DNA of 64,000 nucleotides from CAZBRS01 sp964494475. GTDB lineage: Bacteria; Myxococcota_A; UBA9042; CAZBRS01. How positions within the stretch are numbered: position 1 is the stretch's first letter; every line of letters starts with the position of its first letter. Below are positions 16,474 through 24,862 of the stretch, piece after piece. A program made the position numbers and the translations under genes. The notes under the pieces are model-generated. The model searched no databases, was not told where the DNA came from, and saw only the letters and a list, made by a program, of their open reading frames with translations. Where the stretch lies: contig CAZBRS010000001.1 in the NCBI GenBank assembly GCA_964494475.1, forward strand, positions 124,001 to 188,000. The letters are read 5' to 3'.

Positions 16474-18387
16474 ATGACGAAGCGCTGGATCGCCGTATTG
16501 CTGGTGGTACTCACAACGCTCCCGGCCCTGGCCGCCCCCAAGAAGAAGGTGCCGCCGCCGCCGCCCCTGGCCCCCGAGAAGGCCGAGGCCATCTTCGGCG
16601 TGTTCGAGCGCGGCACGCGCAGCAGCGATCTGCAGGCGCGCGGGCTGGCCGTGTTCGGCATCGGCTTCGTGCCGGGCAAGGCGGCCGCCGCGTTCGTGAC
16701 CGACGCCCTGAAGGATCCCCAGTGGCGGGTGCGCTCGCACGCCATCGCCGCGCTCTACCTGCAGGGCGACAAGGCGTGGCGCGCTCCCCTGGTCGACGCC
16801 CTGGCCGACCCCACGTTGAACCCCGAGTGGGATCTCTTTCCGTTGCTCGGCCTGGTGAAGCCCGCCGAGGGCGCCAGCGTGATGCTCGAGGCGCTGAAGA
16901 ACCCCAAGAACGCCGGGCAGATTCGCCTGGTCGAGGCCCTCGTGCCCTGCACGCGCCCCTTCTGCTCCGAGGTCAAGACCGCCCTGGGCAAGGAGGGCCA
17001 CGCCGTCCTGCTCGACCGCGTGCAGGCCACCATCGCCACGGCCCCCAAGGAGGTGCGGCTCGAGCTCTTGCGCGTGCTGCTCGCGTCGGGGCGCGATCAG
17101 GCGGCGCGCACGGCCCTGACCGTGCTCGAGGCCTCGCCCGAGCCCGAGCTGCAGAAGGCGCTGGCCGAGCTCTACAAGAAGTCCAAGGACAAGGAGCTGC
17201 AGCTGAACACCGCCATCGTGCTGGCCCGGCTCGGCGACGGCTCTGGCGCGGCCCTCTTGAACGGCAGCCTGGCGAAGGCCGACCGCGACACGCGCCTGCG
17301 CATCCTCAAGGCCATGGCCTTCGCCCCGGCCGCGGCCGACGAGAAGTCCATGCTCGCGCTGCTGGCCGTCAAGCCCGGCGAGACCGTCGACCTCGACTAC
17401 CTGTCGGCCATCTTCGACATCTACCATCGTCAGGGCAGCGACAAGCCGTTGCCGCGCGCGCGCATGATGGTCAACGAGCCCGACCCCGGCACGCGGGCGG
17501 TGGGCGTGCGCTTCGTGGCCCGGTTCGAGGGGCCCGTGTCGCTGAAGACGCTGCACGGGCTGGTGCTCGACGGCAGCCCGCTCGTGCGCCTGGCCGCGGT
17601 CGAGTCCATCGCCGACTTCGCGCGCATCGACTCGGTCGAGCCGCTGGGTTCGGCGCTCGCCGACGTCGACAAGCGGGTCAAGGTCGCGGCCATCCGGGGC
17701 CTGGGCCGCATCAACGACGTCTCGGTCATCCGGCACCTCACCTTCGTGGTGGGCGATCCCGACCCCGAGGTGAAGCAGGAGGCCTTGAAGGCGCTGGCGC
17801 GCATCCACGACCCGTCGGTGGTCCCCACGCTGCAGATGGGCCTGGTCGACCCGTCGGTCGAGGTCCGCACGGCGGCGCTGCGGGGCATGATGGAGAGCGA
17901 TCCCCTGAACGGGCGCATGTACTTCCAGTCGGCGCTTTTGTGGCTGCCGCCCCTGGTCATCCGCGAGATGGCCGACGCCATGGGCAAGGAGGCCCTGCCT
18001 TACCTGCTCGAGGCCGCGCGCACCGACAGCCTCGAGACGCGCATGCTCGCGCTGCAGATCCTCGAGGGCGCCGGCCCCGAGGGCCTGGCCCTGCTGCAGC
18101 AGATCCTGGCCGAGACACCCCACGCCGAGGTGCGCGAGCGCATCGCGACCCACCTGTACAAGGCCTCGGGCCCGGCGGCCGTTCCGCTCACCCAGGGCTA
18201 CCTCGAGCAGCCCGGGCACGCGGGGGTCAAGGTGCGCGTGCTCGAGGGCCTGGGCCGCCTGCGCGACGAGGCCAACGCCGAGATGATCGAGAAGCGCCTG
18301 CTCGACACCGACGAGCGCGTGCGCGTGGCCGCGGCGCTGGCGCTCCTGAAGGTGCTCGTCAAGAGCGTGCCCGACCTCGATCTGTGA
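16474..18387 (+). CDS. exported HEAT-repeat protein
   Basis: The 637-residue protein has a signal peptide (MTKRWIAVLLVVLTTLPALA). It then consists almost wholly of helical HEAT-type repeats of 30-40 residues, recognisable by units such as SPLVRLAAVESIADF, KRVKVAAIRGLGRI, DPEVKQEALKALARI and DERVRVAAALALLKV. HEAT solenoids bind other proteins; here the protein is predicted to act in the periplasm or at the outer membrane. No catalytic domain was found. It starts 36 nt after the CoA-transferase B gene and could be co-transcribed with it. Confidence 0.88.
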   Translation: MTKRWIAVLLVVLTTLPALAAPKKKVPPPPPLAPEKAEAIFGVFERGTRSSDLQARGLAVFGIGFVPGKAAAAFVTDALKDPQWRVRSHAIAALYLQGDKAWRAPLVDALADPTLNPEWDLFPLLGLVKPAEGASVMLEALKNPKNAGQIRLVEALVPCTRPFCSEVKTALGKEGHAVLLDRVQATIATAPKEVRLELLRVLLASGRDQAARTALTVLEASPEPELQKALAELYKKSKDKELQLNTAIVLARLGDGSGAALLNGSLAKADRDTRLRILKAMAFAPAAADEKSMLALLAVKPGETVDLDYLSAIFDIYHRQGSDKPLPRARMMVNEPDPGTRAVGVRFVARFEGPVSLKTLHGLVLDGSPLVRLAAVESIADFARIDSVEPLGSALADVDKRVKVAAIRGLGRINDVSVIRHLTFVVGDPDPEVKQEALKALARIHDPSVVPTLQMGLVDPSVEVRTAALRGMMESDPLNGRMYFQSALLWLPPLVIREMADAMGKEALPYLLEAARTDSLETRMLALQILEGAGPEGLALLQQILAETPHAEVRERIATHLYKASGPAAVPLTQGYLEQPGHAGVKVRVLEGLGRLRDEANAEMIEKRLLDTDERVRVAAALALLKVLVKSVPDLDL

Positions 18388-18420
18388 CCTCCCCCCGAAC
18401 GCTGCAACCTCACCCCCTGA

Positions 18421-18446
18421 CCCCCTCTCCATCGATGGAGAGGGGG
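18421..18446. repeat. perfect 26-nt palindrome between the HEAT and HAD genes
   Basis: Two 13-nt arms (CCCCCTCTCCATC and GATGGAGAGGGGG) meet with no spacer. It may terminate the HEAT-gene transcript, or belong to the common dispersed ACCCCCTGACCCCCTCTCC-type intergenic repeats. The Shine-Dalgarno (GGTAGGA) of the next gene follows directly. Confidence 0.6.
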
Positions 18447-18460
18447 ACGGTAGGACGACC

Positions 18461-19171
18461 ATGCGGGTGTTCCTCTTCGACATCGACGGCACGCTGATCG
18501 ACGCGGGCGGGGCAGGGCGCCGCTCCATGACCGCCGCCTTCGCGGGGGTGTTCGGCATCGACCAGCCCTTCGAGGCCTTCGATCTGCTCGGACGCACCGA
18601 CCTCAACATCGTGTGGGAGGTGTGCCAGCGACACCTGGGCCGCCGCCCCGGCGACGAGGAGCTCGCGCGCTTCTTCGACGCCTACCTCGCGCGCCTCGAG
18701 CTCGAACTGCGGCGCGGTGACGGTTACCGCGTACTTCCGGGCACGCGCGAGATCGTCGAACACCTGGCCGGGCGGCCCGACGTGGTGCTCGGCCTCGGCA
18801 CGGGCAACCTCGAGGCCGGCGCGCGCCTGAAGCTGGCGCGCACGGGCTACGCGCACCACTTCCGCGTGGGAGGCTTCGGCGCCGACGGTCCCGATCGGGC
18901 CGCCGTGCTTCGACGCGGAGTCGAGAGAGCGCGCGCCCTCGTGCCGGGTGCCGCGGTCGACCCCAAGGACGTGTGGATCGTGGGCGACAGCGTGCGCGAC
19001 GTCGAGGCCGCGCGGGCCATCGGCGCCACGGCCGTGGCGATCGCCGCCGGGTGGCAATCCCTCGAGGTGCTCCGGGCCGCGGGGCCGGACCTGGCGTTCT
19101 CGTCGATGCTCGATTTGTACGGTCTGGTGAACGAAGGCTACGACGGGGCGGGGTCGGGCGAGCGGTCGTGA
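18461..19171 (+). CDS. HAD-superfamily phosphatase (phosphoglycolate phosphatase-like)
   Basis: All HAD motifs are present in order in 236 residues: motif I LFDIDGTLID at residues 4-13 (nucleophile Asp6, acid/base Asp8), motif II Thr in GLGTGN near residue 113, motif III Lys in RLKLARTGY, and motif IV WIVGDSVRDVEAARAIG. A helical cap lies between motifs I and II, as in the Gph group. It would remove phosphate from a small phosphorylated metabolite in the cytoplasm; the exact substrate is uncertain. It is convergent with the next lipoprotein gene, 13 nt apart. Confidence 0.88.
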   Translation: MRVFLFDIDGTLIDAGGAGRRSMTAAFAGVFGIDQPFEAFDLLGRTDLNIVWEVCQRHLGRRPGDEELARFFDAYLARLELELRRGDGYRVLPGTREIVEHLAGRPDVVLGLGTGNLEAGARLKLARTGYAHHFRVGGFGADGPDRAAVLRRGVERARALVPGAAVDPKDVWIVGDSVRDVEAARAIGATAVAIAAGWQSLEVLRAAGPDLAFSSMLDLYGLVNEGYDGAGSGERS

Positions 19172-19184
19172 CGCCGCCCGGAGA

Positions 19185-19916
19185 CTACATCTGGTCGCAG
19201 AAGGCGTTGTGGTTGGTGCACTCGTTGCCGGCCTTGGACATGTAGCAGGCCTGGAAATCGGCGGCCGGGACGGCGCCGCAGTTCTCGAAGATGCAGCCAT
19301 AGAACGCCGCGAAGCGGGCCTTGGCCTCGGCGTCGCCCACCGCCATGCAGGCGATGGCGCACTCGTGATCCCAACCGCCGGTCTCGCAGTCGCTCAGCCA
19401 GCAGGCGCGCACCTCCTTGCAGGTGTCGGGGCCGGGCACGCACGCGTCGAACTCGTCGCCGCAGCGGTCGGTGCCGTTGCCCAGGCACTCGATGGTGTCT
19501 TCGGGGCCCGTCAGGTCGGCGCACGACGCGCTCACGCACGCGCCGAGGGTCGCCATGGTGGCGGCGTCGGCGGGCTCGGCCTTGCCGAGGCAGGCGGTCT
19601 CGCACGTCTGGTCGCTGTCGTCGGGGCACTTGGCCACGCACTGGAAGAAGAGCTCGGCGCACGAGGCGTAGTTCTCGGTGGTGTCGGGCGCGGTGTCGGG
19701 CTGCCCCGTATCGTTGCCCGTATCGGCGCTGACGTCGATCACCGACAGGTCGGCGCCCGTGTCGGGCGTGACGTCGAGGACGACGGGCACGTCGTCGCCG
19801 GTCTCGGCCGCGACGTCGGCTGCCGTGTCGTTCGCGGGCGTGGTATCGGAGCCGTCGGAGCCGCCGCATCCCAGGGGCAAAATCATCAACAAGGCGAGGA
19901 ACGGAAGCCAACGCAT
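19185..19916 (-). CDS. Cys-rich lipoprotein of unknown function
   Basis: The 243-residue protein starts with a lipoprotein signal (MRWLPFLALLMILPLGC, Cys17). An acidic Asp/Thr-rich stalk of about 75 residues (pattern DTxxD) follows. The remaining domain of about 150 residues contains around 16 cysteines in spaced pairs (CAELFFQCVAKC, CETAC, CVSASC, CKEVRACWLSDC, CAIAC), which would form disulphides outside the cytoplasm. No enzyme motif is visible. The start at 19916 gives a proper lipobox and follows GGGGGTG. The stalk resembles those of the proteins at 5540-8428, 49668-51503 and 54621-58001. Confidence 0.82.
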   Translation of the reverse strand: MRWLPFLALLMILPLGCGGSDGSDTTPANDTAADVAAETGDDVPVVLDVTPDTGADLSVIDVSADTGNDTGQPDTAPDTTENYASCAELFFQCVAKCPDDSDQTCETACLGKAEPADAATMATLGACVSASCADLTGPEDTIECLGNGTDRCGDEFDACVPGPDTCKEVRACWLSDCETGGWDHECAIACMAVGDAEAKARFAAFYGCIFENCGAVPAADFQACYMSKAGNECTNHNAFCDQM

Positions 19917-20019
19917 CGGAGCACCCCCATCAGGTGGCGTTTGTGGTCTGGCGGGCAGGATAGCGTGCCCCGCGGCGCTCGTCAACCTGCCGAGCCGTCG
20001 AGGGATCGCGAGATCCCGG

Positions 20020-20048
20020 TTGACACTACGCCAGGGCCGGCCTAGACA
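20020..20048 (+). promoter_or_regulatory. predicted promoter of the DtxR-family gene
   Basis: TTGACA (20020-20025) and TAGACA (20043-20048) are separated by 17 nt. A GGGATC/GATCCC hairpin (20002-20017) lies just upstream of the -35. The predicted start is near 20055. Confidence 0.5.
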
Positions 20049-20050
20049 GC

Positions 20051-20066
20051 GTTAGTCGATCGTAAC
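20051..20066. promoter_or_regulatory. possible metal-regulator operator overlapping the transcript start
   Basis: The imperfect palindrome GTTAGTCGATCGTAAC has outer GTTA/TAAC arms, as in DtxR/IdeR/MntR-type operators, and sits exactly at the predicted start of the DtxR-family gene. Autoregulation is inferred from position only. Confidence 0.3.
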
Positions 20067-20078
20067 TTGGCGGAGCCG

Positions 20079-20789
20079 ATGGCGACCGGACTCACCCGTT
20101 CTGCGGAGGACTACCTCCTCACGATCTACCGCCTGCACCGCGAGCGTCACACGGCGCGCGTCAAGGACGTGGCCGAGGTGTTGGGCGTGAAGAAGCCGTC
20201 GGTGGTCACGCAGGTGCACCGCCTGAAGGAAGAGGGGCTGGTCGACCAGAGCCCCTACGGTCGCATCGAGTTGACCGAGCGGGGCCGCCGCCTGGCGCGG
20301 GGCATGTTCCAGAAGAACCGGCGCATCTTCGCCTTCCTCCACCACGTGCTCGGGGTCGGCACCGACGTGGCCGAGGAGGACGCGTGCGGCATCGAGCACC
20401 ACCTGCACCCCGAGACCATGCAACGCTTCCTGGCGTTCACCGAGGACCTGCACCTGCCCCTCGGCGATCTCGACGACGACGGCGTCGAGGTGACGAACGC
20501 GACGATCAACGACCTCGACATCGGCACCTGCGCCGAGATCTTCCGCATGGTGGGCGACGACAGCGTGCGTGCGCGGCTGCTCGAGCAGGGCTTCGTGCCC
20601 GGCGAGCGCGTGCGACTCCTGAACGTGGCGCCCCTCGGCGACCCCCTCGACGTGTTCGTCAAGGGCACGCACCTGACGTTGCGTCGCGAAGAGGCCGACT
20701 GCGTGCTGCTGCGCCGCGAGAGCGTTCGGCCGGTGGGCGCCAACCCGCACTGCCAGAGCCCTGGGGCGGAGCCGCTCAAGGCTCCTTGA
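20079..20789 (+). CDS. DtxR/MntR-family metalloregulator with C-terminal FeoA domain
   Basis: The 236 residues show an N-terminal winged helix (SAEDYLLTIYRL, VKDVAEVLGVKKPSVVTQVHRLKEEGLV). The DtxR dimerisation and metal region follows (FLHHVLGVGTDVAEEDACGIEHHLHPET, with the expected Cys-Glu-His ligand group), then an FeoA/SH3-like domain from about residue 150 (LLEQGFVPGERVRLLNVAPLGDPL). It represses iron or manganese genes when metal is bound. The ATG at 20079 has GGAG upstream and is preferred to a TTG at 20067 that lies at the edge of the operator. Its 3' end overlaps uvrC tail to tail by 14 nt. Confidence 0.92.
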   Translation: MATGLTRSAEDYLLTIYRLHRERHTARVKDVAEVLGVKKPSVVTQVHRLKEEGLVDQSPYGRIELTERGRRLARGMFQKNRRIFAFLHHVLGVGTDVAEEDACGIEHHLHPETMQRFLAFTEDLHLPLGDLDDDGVEVTNATINDLDIGTCAEIFRMVGDDSVRARLLEQGFVPGERVRLLNVAPLGDPLDVFVKGTHLTLRREEADCVLLRRESVRPVGANPHCQSPGAEPLKAP

Positions 20790-20790
20790 G
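20775..20790. terminator. palindrome carrying both stop codons of dtxR-like gene and uvrC
   Basis: CTCAAGG and CCTTGAG flank CT. The forward TGA is at 20787-20789 and the reverse TGA at 20778-20776, so both proteins end in Leu-Lys-x-Pro. It may work as a short bidirectional terminator, though without T runs. Confidence 0.4.
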
Positions 20791-22632
20791 AGCCGTGTCG
20801 TCGGTGACCGCCCGTCGCAAGGCCTCGACCACGTTCGCCGGGACGCCCGGCAGCTTCCAGCCATCCTTCTGCATGGCCTCGACCAGCCGGGCGATCGTGG
20901 CGTAGCGCACGAGCAGCGCGCGCTTGCGCTTCTTGCCGATGCCGGGCACGCGGTCGAGGGCGCCCTCGAGATCGCGCGTCGTGCGGGCGCGGCGATGCGC
21001 CGCCAGGGCGAAGCGGTGCGCCTCGTCGCGCAGGCGCACGAGGAGCCGCCAGATCCCCGCGTCGGCGGACAGGGGCGTCTCCATCAAGGGCTCGCCGTGC
21101 ACCAGGCGCTCGTCGGAGTGCTCGATCTCGAGCGCACGCGGGTCGCGTCGCACCCGATCCTTGGCCAGGCCCACCACGGGCAGCGCGAGCCCGTACTCAC
21201 CGTGGACCACCGCGCGCGCGGCCCCGACCTGACCCCGGCCGCCGTCGATGACGAAGACGTCGGGCAGGTCTCCGCTGGCGTCGCCGGTGAGGCGTCGGCG
21301 CAGCACCTCCTGCAGCATGGCGTAGTCGTCGGCGCCCACGACGCCGCGGATGCGGTACGACCGATACGCCGCCTTGTCGGGCACGCCGTCGACGAACACC
21401 ACCTGCGAGCCGTAGGCGAGGTCGCCGTGCAGGTTCGAGATGTCGTAGGCCTCCAGGCGCCGCGGTCGGCTCGGCAAGCCGAGGAGTTCGGCCAACTCGG
21501 CCAACTCGGCGTAGCGCTTCTCCTCGAGCCGCGCCGACGAGCGCAGGCGCTCCTCGGCGTTGCGCTCGGCCCAGGCCAGCAGCGCCCGGCGGGGGCCGCG
21601 CAGCGGGTGGTGGAGGCGCACGCGTCGCCCCGCGCGATCGGAGAGCCACTCGGAGAGCGACTCGGCCTCGTCGCCGAGATCGAGCGGGACCAGCACTTCG
21701 GGGGGAATCTCGCCCCCATCGTAGTGGCGCGCCAGGGCGCCCGTCACGAGTTGGAGGTCGGTGAGCGGCGCCAGCCGGGGCAGCGGGTACTCGCACGTGG
21801 TCAGGGTCAGGCCTCCGCGCACGTTGGCCAGGAAGGCCACGGCGCGCTCCTCGACCCGGTGGAGGGCCCAGACGTCGAGGTCGGCGTCGCCGTGCAGGTC
21901 GACCGCCTGGCGCTCGGCGCTGCGCTCGATGCCGCGCAGCATGTCGCGCAGAGCCAGCGCCCGCTCGAAGTCGAGGGCGGCGGCCGCCTCGTCCATCTCG
22001 ACCTGAAGCCGGCGCTGCAGTTCGCGTCGCCTGCCGCGCAGGAAGAGGCGCACGTCGTCGAGGCGGCGTCGGTAGTCGGCGGCGTCGACGGTCTGCGTGC
22101 AGGGTGCGTCGCACAGGTGCATCTGGTGACGGAGGCAGGGCCGGTCGCGCGTGGCGAAGGCGCGATCGGTGCACGTGCGCAAGCGGAACACGCGATTCAC
22201 GAGGTGCACGATCTCGCGGATGGTCTGGGCCGACGAGTACGGCCCGAAGTACTCGGCGCCGTCGTCCTTGCGACGCCGCACGATCTCGACGCGGGGCCAG
22301 GCGTGGCGGGTGTCGACGCGCAAGCGCAGGAAGTTCTTGTCGTCCTTCAACAGCACGTTGAAGCGCGGCTGGTGCTCCTTCACGAGCTGGTTCTCGAGGA
22401 CCAGCGCCTCTTTTTCGTTGGCGGTGACCAGGACCTCGACGTCGGCCAGCAGGTGATCGAGCATCTTGACGAACGGGCGGTCGTCGGAGCTCGCGCCGAG
22501 GTACTGCGCCAGGCGTCGGCGCAGATCGCGGGCCTTGCCCACGTAGAAGATCTCGCCCCCCGCGTCGCGCATCAGGTAGACGCCAGGCGCCGCCGGGGTG
22601 CGGGACAGCAGCGCGGCGCGGTCAATTGCCAT
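20776..22632 (-). CDS. uvrC: excinuclease ABC subunit C
   Basis: UvrC makes both incisions in nucleotide excision repair with UvrA and UvrB. The 618-residue protein has all domains in order: the GIY-YIG nuclease (APGVYLMRDAGGEIFYVGKARDLRRR, residues 14-40), the UVR helical hairpin (EMDEAAAALDFERALALRD), the RNase H-like 5' nuclease (ISNLHGDLAYGSQVVFVDG, VIDGGRGQ) and the C-terminal helix-hairpin-helix (VPGIGKKRKRALL). The ATG at 22632 overlaps the end of the upstream vWA gene by 11 nt, so it is translated as the last cistron of a membrane-protein operon, an unusual location for uvrC. Confidence 0.97.
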   Translation of the reverse strand: MAIDRAALLSRTPAAPGVYLMRDAGGEIFYVGKARDLRRRLAQYLGASSDDRPFVKMLDHLLADVEVLVTANEKEALVLENQLVKEHQPRFNVLLKDDKNFLRLRVDTRHAWPRVEIVRRRKDDGAEYFGPYSSAQTIREIVHLVNRVFRLRTCTDRAFATRDRPCLRHQMHLCDAPCTQTVDAADYRRRLDDVRLFLRGRRRELQRRLQVEMDEAAAALDFERALALRDMLRGIERSAERQAVDLHGDADLDVWALHRVEERAVAFLANVRGGLTLTTCEYPLPRLAPLTDLQLVTGALARHYDGGEIPPEVLVPLDLGDEAESLSEWLSDRAGRRVRLHHPLRGPRRALLAWAERNAEERLRSSARLEEKRYAELAELAELLGLPSRPRRLEAYDISNLHGDLAYGSQVVFVDGVPDKAAYRSYRIRGVVGADDYAMLQEVLRRRLTGDASGDLPDVFVIDGGRGQVGAARAVVHGEYGLALPVVGLAKDRVRRDPRALEIEHSDERLVHGEPLMETPLSADAGIWRLLVRLRDEAHRFALAAHRRARTTRDLEGALDRVPGIGKKRKRALLVRYATIARLVEAMQKDGWKLPGVPANVVEALRRAVTDDTALKEP

Positions 22633-24859
22633 GCGCGCTCCGCAGGTACCATTGGCCGGCCAGCAGGGCCAGGAGCAGCGCGAGCACGAAGCCCGAGGAG
22701 AACGGACGCGAGGTCTCGACGCGCGTGACGGCGCGATCGCGCAGCGGCGGGAACTCGAGCTGCGCCACGCGCTCGGGCAGGGTGATGGTCCCTCCGCTCG
22801 CTTGCACGAGGTGCAGCAGCACGTCGCGCAGGGGAGAGGGCTCCAGCAACTCGCCGGGCTCGGATTGCACGAGGAAGGGTCGCGTCTGCCGCACGTGGCT
22901 GCCCTCGTCGCGCTTCTCGAGCTCGAGCCAGTACAGGCCATCGCGCGCGGGCTTCCACTCGAAATCGGGTACGATGGCCTTGACCACGTCCGGGGGCACG
23001 CGCTGCTCCTGACCCCACTCCGTGACGCGCAGGGCCCACGTGCCCGGCTCGGCACCCGCCGGGCGCGCCAGCTTCGCGCCGACCCGGTAGGGCTTCTCGG
23101 GGCTGTCGGGGGTCGTGATCGTCACCTCGAAGGGCGACAACGTGGGGTCGCGGGTGAGCCAGCGGACGAGGTTCGCCACGAGCGTGCGGTGCATCTGGTC
23201 GGGATCGGGTTCGGAGGGCAGGAAGGCCCAGCGCCAGAGCGAGTCGGTGGCCACCAGCGCCACGCGGCCCTCGCCGAGGGGCGCCGTCGACAGGATGGGC
23301 AGCGGGCCGCACTCGGTGCGGGCCCTGGGGTGATCGAGCAGCACGGTGGTCGACGGGAGCGGGCACCCCTGCAGGTTTGCTCCGTCCAGGGGCGGCAGGC
23401 TCGCCAGCGCGGCCGCGGGGTCGGCCGGCATCTCGGCGTCGGCGAAGACGGGGTGCCGCAGCCCCTCGGGGGTCAGCCGGGCCGCGAACTCGCCGAGCTC
23501 GAAGTAGTCGCGCCAGGTCTTCAACTCGGGGATGCGCACCGGGAACAGCTCTTTCAGCGGGCTGCGCGGCAGCATGTCGGCCAGGAAGGCGAGCTCGCCC
23601 CCCACCACCAGGCTGGCGCCCCCGGCCTTCACGTAGTCGACGATGCGCTCGGCGTACTGGTCGGTGTCGAACGAGCCGAAGCGGAAGTTCTGGAAGACCA
23701 GCAGGTCGAAGCCCGGCAGCTCCTCGTCGAAGAGCGTGTGGGTGGGGAAGGGGATGAGGACGGTGTCCTCGAGATCCTCGGCGAAGAACGCCGAGGGCTT
23801 GACCATCACGTAGAAGGAGATGAGGTCGATCGTTCCGTTGGCCTTCAGCGCGTCGCGCAGGAAGCGCACGTCCCAGGAGGGGTGGCCGGCGAGGTGCAGC
23901 ACCCGCAGGCGATCGCGCAGCACCCGCTGCTCGCTGAGGCGAACGTTGTTGGCGCTGTTCGATTCGTGCGTTCCCGCCGGCAGCGAGACGCGCGCGCCGA
24001 GCACGAGGGCGCCCGATTGGTCGGGGCGGTACCGGAAGCGCACCTCGTAGCGGCTCTGGCCGGGCACCAGGGGTACCTCCTGGGCCTCGCTCCACGCGCC
24101 GTCGGTGCCGAACTCGACGCGAACGGAGGCGACGCCGGGGTCCACGTCGCGTACCGTGACCTCGACCACGGCGGACGTGACGTTGCGGTAGAAGGCCACG
24201 GCGTCGTAGCGCAGGTCGCTCACCGAGGCGTCGGGTCCGGTCGTGCGGTCGCTCAGATCGATGGCGTGCAGCCGCGGGCGGTGCTTCTTCGAGAGCAGGC
24301 GCGCGAGTCGCTCGATCCGTTCGGGAGACAGGGTCGAGCCGTGATCCTGGAGGTCGGAGACGAGCACGACGCGATCGGGGATGCGGCCGTCGGTTCCTTC
24401 GGTCGCGAGCTGCTCGAGGCGCTCGATGAGGGGGCTGGAGCCGCGCCGCGGCGGCCTCAGTCCTGGCACCGGGATGGGGGATCCGTCGAGCGCGACGAAG
24501 CGGGCCGACGGGAGCTTGCGGGCCAGGGTGGTGGTGGCCTCGACGGCGGCTTCGAAGCGCGTCGAGCTCGAACGGCACGGCAGGCTCATGCTGGCGCTGT
24601 CGTCGACGAGCACGAGCGTTTCGGCCTGCCGGGCCACCTCGAACGTGCGGGTGCTCACCGGGTCGAGCACCACGGCGCCGAGCAGGAGCACGACGCCCGC
24701 GTGCAGGAGCGACGAGAGGAGCCGCGTGCGCGGGTCGAGGACCCGTCGGAGGTTCCAGGCGCCCAGCGCGGCGATGGCCGCCAGCAACGCGAGCGCGAGC
24801 GCCCCGGTTGGCGAGCCGGCCCCAACGCCGAGCGCCCAGGCGGTGGTCGAGGCGTCCAT
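22622..24859 (-). CDS. membrane-anchored vWA protein with glutamine-amidotransferase-like domain
   Basis: The 745-residue protein has two N-terminal membrane helices, then a vWA domain with the MIDAS motif DDSAS (LVLVDDSASMSLP, about residue 85). Beta-rich segments follow, then a class I glutamine amidotransferase-like fold (RVLHLAGHPSWDVRFLRDALK... LLVFQNFRFG) and a C-terminal helix before RSAHGN. This is the arrangement of BatA-like proteins found with DUF4159 proteins and MoxR ATPases. No MoxR gene is in the window. It starts 3 nt after the DUF4159-like gene and overlaps uvrC. Confidence 0.85.
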   Translation of the reverse strand: MDASTTAWALGVGAGSPTGALALALLAAIAALGAWNLRRVLDPRTRLLSSLLHAGVVLLLGAVVLDPVSTRTFEVARQAETLVLVDDSASMSLPCRSSSTRFEAAVEATTTLARKLPSARFVALDGSPIPVPGLRPPRRGSSPLIERLEQLATEGTDGRIPDRVVLVSDLQDHGSTLSPERIERLARLLSKKHRPRLHAIDLSDRTTGPDASVSDLRYDAVAFYRNVTSAVVEVTVRDVDPGVASVRVEFGTDGAWSEAQEVPLVPGQSRYEVRFRYRPDQSGALVLGARVSLPAGTHESNSANNVRLSEQRVLRDRLRVLHLAGHPSWDVRFLRDALKANGTIDLISFYVMVKPSAFFAEDLEDTVLIPFPTHTLFDEELPGFDLLVFQNFRFGSFDTDQYAERIVDYVKAGGASLVVGGELAFLADMLPRSPLKELFPVRIPELKTWRDYFELGEFAARLTPEGLRHPVFADAEMPADPAAALASLPPLDGANLQGCPLPSTTVLLDHPRARTECGPLPILSTAPLGEGRVALVATDSLWRWAFLPSEPDPDQMHRTLVANLVRWLTRDPTLSPFEVTITTPDSPEKPYRVGAKLARPAGAEPGTWALRVTEWGQEQRVPPDVVKAIVPDFEWKPARDGLYWLELEKRDEGSHVRQTRPFLVQSEPGELLEPSPLRDVLLHLVQASGGTITLPERVAQLEFPPLRDRAVTRVETSRPFSSGFVLALLLALLAGQWYLRSAHGN

Positions 24860-24862
24860 GGG

